This document shows, piece after piece, positions 41,730-52,447 of a stretch of DNA of 64,000 nt. A model generated the notes under the pieces. That model was given only the letters and a program-made list of their open reading frames with translations. It made no database searches and was not told where the DNA came from. A program made the translations under genes and the position numbers. Within the stretch, counting starts at the first letter, position 1, and each line of letters begins with the position of its first letter. Source of the DNA: Acidobacteriaceae bacterium (GTDB lineage Bacteria; Acidobacteriota; Terriglobia; Terriglobales; Acidobacteriaceae); NCBI GenBank assembly GCA_030041435.1, contig JASHNW010000050.1, positions 62,001 to 126,000 on the forward strand, given 5' to 3'.

Positions 41730-42730
41730 AACGGCTCTCTCGTTTCTCCCACCTTACCAGTCAGTTCTGCAAACGTCAGTCTTTTCCCCGAAATCTGCGA
41801 CACTGCCAGCGCGAAGCGGTCCGCATCGTTGAGCGGGTTGTCCCGAGTGGCGCGATTGTTGAAACGAAAGACCTGCTCTGCAACGTATCCCTCCAGGTGG
41901 AAAGGTTCCACGGCAACGTATGTTCCGCGCAGCGTCCGCTTGAGCAGGCTCCAGAAGTTTTCCAGTCCGTTCGTGTGGACTTCGCCCCGGACATACTCCT
42001 GCACATGCGTTACGGTCTCGTGGATGTACTCCCGTGCGGCCAGGTCGTAGTACCCGCTGGCCTGATCCGTGTAGACTTTCGATCCACATTCCACCTGCTC
42101 CAGAATCTCGTTCTGAAGTGTTTCCCGCTTCACGTTCGGCACAACGCGCGCACGGACCTGACGGTTCTCCCGGTCCAGTAATCCCATTACCGGCACTTTG
42201 TCGGAATGCCGATGCGATGCCTTCCAGTCGGCTATTTCGCTCCGCTTCTTCTGGATGGCAAGGCGGCGGCTCTTGTGCATGTTCTTTGGGTTGCCGCCTA
42301 CAAATGTCTCGTCCGATTCCACGGCCCCGCCTTCAGGTCCGCCCATCTTTACTCTCGGTTCCATGTTCATAGCCAGCCGAATCCGGTGGAGCATGAACCA
42401 GGCCGACTTCTGGGTGACACCTAATGCCCGGCGGAGTTCGTAACTACTGATCCCGTTTTTGCAGTTCGCCAGCAGCCAAAAGGCTGGAAGCCACTTCTCA
42501 AGGCCAACGGCTGAATCCTCCATTACGGTTCCGGTTTTCAGGGTGAACTGTGGAGCTGGATGCTTGGCGCGACAGTGCCAGCGGTTGTACTTTTCCAGAA
42601 ACAACACATCCTGCGATCCGCAACGGGGGCACTCAACGCCGTTCGGCCAGCGATTCGCTACCATGTACTCGCGGCAGCGAACCGGATCGGAGAAGTACAG
42701 GATTGCATCTCTGAGAGTGTCGAGCTTCAT
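41726..42730 (-). mobile_element. IS1595-family transposase (ISXO2-like)
   Basis: 334 residues from the ATG at 42730 (MKLDTLRDAILYFSDPVRCREYM). An N-terminal zinc ribbon (CPRCG, then WHC around residues 35-55) is followed by an HTH-like region. The DDE-type catalytic domain has ESDETFVGGNP, KVYTDQASGYYDL and VHTNGLENFWSLLKRTLRGTY. These are the ISXO2/IS1595 landmarks. The gene appears intact. I could not identify terminal inverted repeats or a target-site duplication by eye, so the element ends are not given. Confidence 0.93.
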
Positions 42731-43120
42731 GAAAGGATGATGCCTGATTCCTGTAGTTTTGTCAAGTATATTATTGCCGTTACGAGGCGGCCTCTGCGGC
42801 CGGCCTCCGTTTCCGACCCGGTGCGGACGGCGCGACTCGGACGCAATCCTGTTCGCGACTTGGCGACGACCCAAGCTGCGAGTCGGGCGCGATGCGGTGA
42901 GGGCGAGACGTTTGCCGTTACCGCGGGACGGCGCGATCGGGAGCCGGGTCTTGTTGCCGCTGCAAAAAGAAAATGGACCGTTGGCAGACAGTCCATTCCT
43001 TGTCTTTAAGGGTAGGGGATAGAGGGATGGGAGGGCAAGGGAATTGTGGGGGTTGGGGGTTACGGAGGTAAGGGCTCACATTGGAACCGGCCAATTGGGT
43101 TCCCTGGGGCTGGTGAAACG
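42731..43120. other. 390-bp intergenic region between transposase and giant gene
   Basis: No supported gene. It holds a probable terminator for the minus-strand giant gene (listed) and a run of G-rich sequence at 43004-43075 (repeated GGGG and GGGTT) of no known role. Confidence 0.45.
42963..42997 (-). terminator. Probable rho-independent terminator of the giant gene
   Basis: Inverted repeat AATGGAC (42972-42978) / GTCCATT (42991-42997), 12-nt loop. On the minus strand it is followed by TTCTTTTTG. It is about 125 bp past the stop at 43121. Confidence 0.55.
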
Positions 43121-46100
43121 TCATTCTCGCATTCGGAGTTGTTCGGCTTCAAGGTCCTCTCTCGTAGCCAGGCTTTCCCAGCTTTCGGCGAGTGAGATTA
43201 AGAGTCCGCGCGTCCTTGGCCAGTTATCCATTCTTGCGGCGTCCCTTCTCAATTGTTGGGCCAGATCTCGTTCCTGCTTACCCCCCTCGAATGGTGCACG
43301 CGCTGTCGCTCCCCGCGAATTCATCTTGCCGATGTGTATTCCCTTTTCGATCTCGGTGCTCTGCCATTTTTCCAGTCCGTCCCGGACAGCGCGGTGAGGC
43401 CATAATTGATCCGTGGGGTCGTTCGGTGCGTGCGTCAGCAGCTTGCCGATATATTGTTCGGCGATTTTCAGCCGATCTTGGTTCTTGGCATCGTTTCGCG
43501 CGGTTTGGACCCAATCGTTAAGCGCTGCGGCGTCAATTCCCGCAGCGGAGAGTCCTGGGATTCGGCTGAAGCTCTCTAATAGTGTCATGCCTGTACTCAC
43601 CCGAGCCTGTTGTTCGGGGTTGAGGGGGGACTTGGGTTCGTTACGCTGGGAGGCTCGCCGGAAGACATCTGAAATGACTTGGATGAAGAATGTTGGTGAC
43701 TCGGCCATAAAGCGGTCGAGCGAGGAGTCAGGATCGGTGTTGCGCCAAAATCCGCGGAGAAGCGGCAGAAATCTGTATTCAAGTGCCGCGGTGGTTTCAA
43801 GGGGAACGCCGTCGCGGGATCGCAGGGCATTGAATAGCTGCTTGATGTGAAAATCCAAGGCCTGCCATCTGAGAATATGCGGACGTAGTGAGGCCTGATC
43901 TTCGAAGGACGTGAGTGTCGTGATCAGCCTATCCGTTGGAATCTCAGAGGCGCGGCCGGACAGCGCGAATATGATGTGCTCGGGTCTTTCGAATCGCAAA
44001 TATTGATCGACGGCGTAGACAAGTTCCGGACCTGTAGCCCGGATTCCCCAAGGTTCTCTATTTTGCCAGAATTGCCTTTCGGCTTCCTCGCCGAATTGAG
44101 CAACCCATTTCCATGTCTTTTCCTCAAGGGGCCAGAACTTTACGAGTTCCTGCATCAGGGCGCGAGACATTGTCCCCGCCCCGACGGACTCGCGAACGGC
44201 GGATGACCACGCCTCTCCGAAACGTTCGTACGCCGCGGCGGACGCTGAGGCGGCGAAGCCGACGGTGCTCGTGGCTCGATCCGCGCTCTTATAAATTCCG
44301 TCCAGTATTTCGTCGGGCGATGACGCGAGCATCCCGAATGCTGACCCTACGTGGCGCGGCGACTCGACTTCCGCGGCGAACCGGACCACGCCTTCGGTGC
44401 CAGCGGCGCTCATCAACTTTTTCACGGCCAACAGACGGTATTCTCCGATCTGTTCGCCAACGCGCCGGATTTCCATCTGGGGGATATGAGGGAGCTTCTC
44501 GGTGAATAGGTAGCGGTCCTCGGCACCAATCACCCGGGGGGCGATTATGGCCGCCGCGGCCTCAAGCACTTCTATTTCTCTTTCGGGTAGCACCCACTGC
44601 TCCGAAGGAAATGACCGATGTCTTCTGGTAATTTCGGAGAGTTTCTCCCAAAAAGTGACCGTTGCATTCTGCGCCATCGAGTCCATCGCGACGCTGAATG
44701 CTTGGATTATCGTCTCGCGGTCTCTGGGCGGAAGGTCATGAAGATCCTCGAGTAGAGCGGCCCACCTCTCTTCGTGGGCGTTCGCGAGACGCACCGCTCG
44801 ACTGGCGATTTCGCTGATCGTGTCGTCCACGATTTTGTAGGTTAAGATTTCGCGCTCTGACGCCCCGGCCTCTCGGAAGCGGGGCCTAATGGGTTCAAGT
44901 TGGAATGCATGGCGAGAGGGGAGCACCGCTAAGAGGAGTTTCCATGCGACAGCAGGCTGGGTAGCGATGACGTGGTCCAGAACGGCGACTCGAAGTTCGT
45001 GCGAGGCGTTTGAAGTAGGTTTCCACGTGGAGAGCAGCGAGACTATGCTGCCGATTGGTCGGTTCGCGAGTGTTCCGCCGGGATCGATCGCGTCGAGGCG
45101 CGCGAGTACGTTTACTGCAGGCTGGAGATATTTGGGGTCCTGGCCGATAAGTTCAAGCGCCCACAGGACGCCGGTGTGGGGGCTGCTGGACCAAAAGGTG
45201 TGGTCGTCTTTTCGATCCTGGAAGATGGCTTTTAGGCTTGGTGCATCGCCCTCAAGCATCTGCTCAAGGGCGTGCAATAAAGGGTCGGGGGCCGCCTCCA
45301 TCAGCATTGGCAACTGATGAGAGAGGCTTGCGATAACGCGATAATCTTCGCGCAGGCCCGGGATTGTACCCACAAGGTGATTGACGAACTCTTGCGGGGG
45401 GCGACCGTTAACGGAAACTTCGTTCCCCGCTCCTAGTGCCCCGAGGATCAGCAGGGTTGTGGTGAGGCCGTCCCGGAGCCAGCTGCTGTGGGAAAGTACT
45501 TTGCCTCGGAGTGACGCGTACATCCGCTCGGAGGGTGGCAGCTCAAGGGCTGGATCTACTTCGGCGAGCACTCTGTGGGCGGCTTGGGTGAGCCCCTGCC
45601 AGTGGCGGGCCTGGAGCAGGTTGCTGATTTGGACAAAAAGGTCAACCGGGGCCCGGACCGACCAGACAGTGCCAATTAGCTCGATGGGAGAGTCTGGGTG
45701 GGTGAGAAACGACCTGAGTGACTGCTCGACTTCTTCGTAGCTGTTTGCACCAGCCAGAGCAGCGACAACTTCGGTGTCTGCTTTGACGGATTGGTCCCAT
45801 GCGCCCGCAAGAAAGGCAGCCACGAGTCGGTTGTCATTGCTCCATGAGGGGCGTGGCGCGCTTGTGCTGGGAATTCTGCGAGCAAGGATGCTCACGCTTC
45901 TTCCGCATTCGTGCGCAAGTTGCCATGCCCTTTCCGGCGAAAAGCCCATGAACTCGAGTCCTTCGCGCATTTCGTATGCAGTAGGGCGATTCAGTTCGAT
46001 CCAAGATGAGCCCCTTGCAGCATCCCTGCCGATCGGAGCAATCACTCGGTGGCCCCTGTCTGCGAGCATCCCGCCGGCATCCATCGCGGCCCCGCGAACC

Positions 46101-46912
46101 GCGAAGATAAGGTTCGACTTATCTCGGAGTTGCCGTGCAGCCTCCTCTGACTGAATGATTAGAGTTCGCGCACGAAGGTATTCTCGCGTTTCGTCGTCGG
46201 CTGATCGGACGGTTGCGCACAGGAAAGCCAGCACCTCATCGAGTGAGTCTCCCCTGCACCGTTGCACTCCGACGCCGGACATCAGAGCCCGCTGCAATTC
46301 CTCGACTTGGCCGGACCGTCCGGCGAGCAGGACTTTCTCCGAGAGCGGGGGAGTAAATCTTCCTGAGTAGAGGTCCCAGAACTCGTCGATGGACTGGACG
46401 TCATCCCGGGGCGCGAAATTGTTCTCACGCGCAAACGTGGCGGCGACCCCTGGGCAGAGGCCCATCCACTCTTCAAGGTCGACCGCATCGATGACGCGAA
46501 TTTCTCTCCACGGGGATTTCGCCTTTCGGCGGTCAATCCATTTTTCTGCCCCAGCCCAGGTGCGCGGCGTTACGAACACAAAGGTTGTTTCCGCCTGGGT
46601 GATCCCTTCGCCCGGCTTCTTCCGTCGTTTCGCATAATCCTTCCCGGCTTTCGTCGCGGGATTCTTATCGGCGCCGAACTCCCAGACTGAGGCTCCTTCA
46701 GGCACATACGCCTTAAGCGGATGGCTCGCGTTGGCGATGAGGCGACCGTCCCAGCCTGGTATTTGGGAGCTGTCTGCGCCGGGGAACCGGAATGAGCCAA
46801 TATCACTTGCAGACGCCCGAACGAGCTGGCCTATCAGGCGTGGTAGAACCGCGCGAGCATCCAGTCGCTCGCCTGCCCACGTTTCCAGCTGTGTAGCCCC
46901 GACCCATCGCAT
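43121..46912 (-). CDS. Giant (1263-residue) protein: nuclease-like N-terminus and degenerate STAND-like domain
   Basis: The ATG at 46912 begins MRWVGATQLETWAGERLDAR; the open frame extends 837 bp upstream but across unrelated sequence, including a TonB-receptor remnant. Residues 50-120 (PGWDGRLIA, VPEGASVWEFG, KAGKDYAKR, FVFVTPRTW) have a spaced Asp55, Glu78 and Lys88 reminiscent of PD-(D/E)xK nucleases. Residues 190-345 look like a P-loop ATPase shell with a degenerate Walker A (LLAGRSGQVEEL, no GK[ST]), then RTLIIQSEEAAR, GHRVIAPIGRD and SPERAWQLAHECGRS. The remaining roughly 900 residues are helical repeats. Such large proteins recur in bacterial accessory regions, and an antiviral sensor-effector is plausible but unproved. 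The N-terminal nuclease call is tentative. Confidence 0.7.
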   Translation of the reverse strand: MRWVGATQLETWAGERLDARAVLPRLIGQLVRASASDIGSFRFPGADSSQIPGWDGRLIANASHPLKAYVPEGASVWEFGADKNPATKAGKDYAKRRKKPGEGITQAETTFVFVTPRTWAGAEKWIDRRKAKSPWREIRVIDAVDLEEWMGLCPGVAATFARENNFAPRDDVQSIDEFWDLYSGRFTPPLSEKVLLAGRSGQVEELQRALMSGVGVQRCRGDSLDEVLAFLCATVRSADDETREYLRARTLIIQSEEAARQLRDKSNLIFAVRGAAMDAGGMLADRGHRVIAPIGRDAARGSSWIELNRPTAYEMREGLEFMGFSPERAWQLAHECGRSVSILARRIPSTSAPRPSWSNDNRLVAAFLAGAWDQSVKADTEVVAALAGANSYEEVEQSLRSFLTHPDSPIELIGTVWSVRAPVDLFVQISNLLQARHWQGLTQAAHRVLAEVDPALELPPSERMYASLRGKVLSHSSWLRDGLTTTLLILGALGAGNEVSVNGRPPQEFVNHLVGTIPGLREDYRVIASLSHQLPMLMEAAPDPLLHALEQMLEGDAPSLKAIFQDRKDDHTFWSSSPHTGVLWALELIGQDPKYLQPAVNVLARLDAIDPGGTLANRPIGSIVSLLSTWKPTSNASHELRVAVLDHVIATQPAVAWKLLLAVLPSRHAFQLEPIRPRFREAGASEREILTYKIVDDTISEIASRAVRLANAHEERWAALLEDLHDLPPRDRETIIQAFSVAMDSMAQNATVTFWEKLSEITRRHRSFPSEQWVLPEREIEVLEAAAAIIAPRVIGAEDRYLFTEKLPHIPQMEIRRVGEQIGEYRLLAVKKLMSAAGTEGVVRFAAEVESPRHVGSAFGMLASSPDEILDGIYKSADRATSTVGFAASASAAAYERFGEAWSSAVRESVGAGTMSRALMQELVKFWPLEEKTWKWVAQFGEEAERQFWQNREPWGIRATGPELVYAVDQYLRFERPEHIIFALSGRASEIPTDRLITTLTSFEDQASLRPHILRWQALDFHIKQLFNALRSRDGVPLETTAALEYRFLPLLRGFWRNTDPDSSLDRFMAESPTFFIQVISDVFRRASQRNEPKSPLNPEQQARVSTGMTLLESFSRIPGLSAAGIDAAALNDWVQTARNDAKNQDRLKIAEQYIGKLLTHAPNDPTDQLWPHRAVRDGLEKWQSTEIEKGIHIGKMNSRGATARAPFEGGKQERDLAQQLRRDAARMDNWPRTRGLLISLAESWESLATREDLEAEQLRMRE

Positions 46913-50000
<3,088 letters not shown>

Positions 50001-50016
50001 ATCGGGCGTGTGTTGG

Positions 50017-51936
50017 TTAGTGGCTGGTGGCTCCGCTGTCGTTGCTGACGATGAGGCTCGAAACGTTCACCGGCTCGAAGTCCGACAGGGTAAGACTCGT
50101 AAGGCAGGCAAGATCGTTATCGTTCCAGCGCGCGTCGGGCGTGCCGATGAGCCCCCCGCTGTCTCCATTGTCGGCCAGGATGATCCCGTAGTTTCGGAAG
50201 GCGGTGATGATGATCGCCGCCTGCGGACTGGTGGCGGCACACGATGGGGTCGCCACGGAAGCCTTGAGCCGATAGATCTCGCCGGCGGGACCGGACATGG
50301 TGCAGCTTGCGGGCGGTGAGGATTGCGAGATTTGCGACTCGACCGGAATGGCGCTTCCATCCGCAGCCGTGCAACTGCCCACGCCCGCTGTTTGCGTCGC
50401 GGGCCAGACCCAGTAATTCAACATATGGTTGAGGGTGAAGCGGATGGGATGCCGAATGGTGCCGTTGGGGGTAGTGGGTGTGCCCGTGCCGATAACCTCG
50501 TCGGCATTGGCGAGCAGCGGCGCTACGGGAAGTCCGGCGGCATCGGATGTTCCCATGCCCTGCGGTGTGAGGGCATTGGAAGCGACGTTGGGCCAGAGCG
50601 CGTTGGAGGAATCGGTCCAGGGGCCGTTTTCGTAGATCCCCTGCCACATTTCGTAGAGGGCTGGGTTGTTTCCGCCGCCCGCCTCCAGATAGATCAAAAC
50701 GTGTCTGTCGCCGGTTGAATTGCTGGTACCTTCCACGGGAGCGTTGGCGGGAATGGGGCCGGAGGTGAAATACGACTGATAGACGGTGGTTGTGACCGAT
50801 ACGTCAGGCTGATTGAAAGGCACTTCAAAGGCCGGGATTCCATTCGGAAAGGGAGCATTCGAATTGTTTCCGAAGAATGGCTTGACCGTCTCCGGCAGAT
50901 ATCCGCTGTACATCGGCGCGGCGGGTGAAGTATCGACTGGCAAGCCGGTGGTGGCTGCGTCGACGCGATGGTGAAAGATCGAAGTGGACGGGAAGATGTT
51001 AGCGAGGAAAGCGTTGCTGCCAGTGATGGCGAAGCTGATCTGCTGCGCCGCCTGGGCATTTGTCGAGTCGGTCACCACGAATTCAGGCGTGTAGGTGCCC
51101 TGGCCGCCGATTTGGGCGCCGCTGATATTGCCGGTTGCCGCATCGAGAGACATACCCTCCGGCAGAGGAGGATAACTGGAACTTGTGCTGACGGAAAAGG
51201 TGTACGGCGGAACGCCGCCGCTGGCGACGAGGGTGCAGCCCGCATACGCCGAGCCTTGTGTACCACCTGGGCACGAAGTGGTAATGATGGCCAATGGACC
51301 GCTGCTGGCTGTTACCGTGACGGTGGCCGTGGCCGTGGAGGAGCTGGATGCATTGGCCGCTGTCAGCGTGTAAGTCGTGGTTGCCGCCGGGGTCACGCTT
51401 GTCGAACCGCTTGCCGATGTGGAGGTGAAGGTTCCGGGCGTGATGGCAATCGTGGCGGCACCGATGGTCGTCCAGCTGAGCGTGCTGCTGGAGCCGGAGG
51501 CGATGTTTGTGGGGCTGGCTGTGAAGGAGCTAATCGTCGGTGTGGCGGTCGTGTTTACGGTAACGGTCCGAATCGATGTCGTCGAGCCGGAGGCATTGGT
51601 CGCTGTCAGCGTATAGGGCGTGGTCACTGTGGGGCTCACGCTCGTCGAACCGCTCGCCAATGTGGAGGTGAAGGTCCCGGGCGTGATGGCAATACTCGCC
51701 GCTCCTGTTACAGCCCAGGTTAGGGTGCTGCTTGCGCCGGAATCGATGCCGGCTGGATTCGCCGCAAAAGAGGTAATTGCCGGTGCTGAGCCAGAGGTCG
51801 AGGAAGTGTTCGAGCCGCAACCGGCCAGGCCGAAGCAGGCCAGGGGAATGAGGAGCATTGCCCCAGGATTGAAACCAAATGAGCGGAAATTTCGCGAGCC
51901 GATGCGATTTCTGCAGGATGAGCCGGCTGAGACCAT
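50017..51936 (-). CDS. Secreted or lipoprotein-type protein with tandem Ig-like domains
   Basis: 639 residues from the ATG at 51936 (GGAGGGCGC upstream). The leader ends in a lipobox-like CFGLAGCGS. Two near-identical Ig-like repeats follow, each with the core SFTASPTNIASGSSSTLSW-type strand and AIAITPGTFTSTxASGSTSV; the nucleotide sequence repeats too. A putative-Ig (cadherin-like) domain comes next (YAGCTLVASGGVPPYTFSVS). The C-terminal 330 residues (from about 310) are unique and hold FHHRVDAATTGLPVD and HPIRFTLNHMLNYW, possibly a distinct binding or catalytic part. Function unknown; convergent with gyrB, 16 bp between stops. Confidence 0.8.
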   Translation of the reverse strand: MVSAGSSCRNRIGSRNFRSFGFNPGAMLLIPLACFGLAGCGSNTSSTSGSAPAITSFAANPAGIDSGASSTLTWAVTGAASIAITPGTFTSTLASGSTSVSPTVTTPYTLTATNASGSTTSIRTVTVNTTATPTISSFTASPTNIASGSSSTLSWTTIGAATIAITPGTFTSTSASGSTSVTPAATTTYTLTAANASSSSTATATVTVTASSGPLAIITTSCPGGTQGSAYAGCTLVASGGVPPYTFSVSTSSSYPPLPEGMSLDAATGNISGAQIGGQGTYTPEFVVTDSTNAQAAQQISFAITGSNAFLANIFPSTSIFHHRVDAATTGLPVDTSPAAPMYSGYLPETVKPFFGNNSNAPFPNGIPAFEVPFNQPDVSVTTTVYQSYFTSGPIPANAPVEGTSNSTGDRHVLIYLEAGGGNNPALYEMWQGIYENGPWTDSSNALWPNVASNALTPQGMGTSDAAGLPVAPLLANADEVIGTGTPTTPNGTIRHPIRFTLNHMLNYWVWPATQTAGVGSCTAADGSAIPVESQISQSSPPASCTMSGPAGEIYRLKASVATPSCAATSPQAAIIITAFRNYGIILADNGDSGGLIGTPDARWNDNDLACLTSLTLSDFEPVNVSSLIVSNDSGATSH

Positions 51937-52098
51937 GCGCCCTCCGCTCGTTACCTTCACGACACTATCCTAGGCTACTCGGCCAGACGGGACCGCTCCG
52001 CCGGGGCGGGAAATGGCACTCCAGAAAAACCTTGTTTTCCTATGGACATTGCAAAGGAGCGGTGCTACGTTCATTTGGAATGTCCAAAGGAGGGCCGG

Positions 52099-52443
52099 GT
52101 GGGCGAGAAGAAATCGGACGTGTTGCAGGGAACTCTGGATCTGATGGTGCTGAAGACCCTGTATGCCATGGGTCCTTTGCATGGTTTCGGCATTGCCCGC
52201 CGCATCGAGCAGCTCAGCGACGAGGTTCTGCAGTTGAACGAAGGCACGGTCTATACATCCCTGCTTCGGCTGCAGCAGCAGGGCTGGATCGACTCCAAAT
52301 GGGGGACTTCGGAAAACAATCGCAAAGCGCGTTTTTATTCGATCACCCGGCAGGGCAAGAAGCAGCTCGAGCTCGAAACGGAAAACTGGGAGCGCATAGC
52401 GGCGGTGATTGGGCGCGTGCTGCGGCTGGAAAGGCAGGGATGA
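52099..52443 (+). CDS. PadR-family transcriptional regulator
   Basis: 114 residues from a GTG at 52099, which has AAAGGAGGGCC just upstream; an ATG further upstream would add 19 unrelated residues. The PadR winged helix is clear: DVLQGTLDLMVLKTLYAMGP and GFGIARRIEQLS, then NEGTVYTSLLRLQQQGWI. It ends 4 bp before the ADOP permease start. In acidobacteria this pair recurs, with PadR thought to repress the permease. No dyad operator was clear immediately upstream. Confidence 0.94.
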   Translation: MGEKKSDVLQGTLDLMVLKTLYAMGPLHGFGIARRIEQLSDEVLQLNEGTVYTSLLRLQQQGWIDSKWGTSENNRKARFYSITRQGKKQLELETENWERIAAVIGRVLRLERQG

Positions 52444-52447
52444 AACG

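Noticed and set aside
41726-42730. Terminal inverted repeats of the IS1595 element
   Set aside because: I looked in the flanks for matching ends and a target duplication but found none I could support, so no element boundaries are given.
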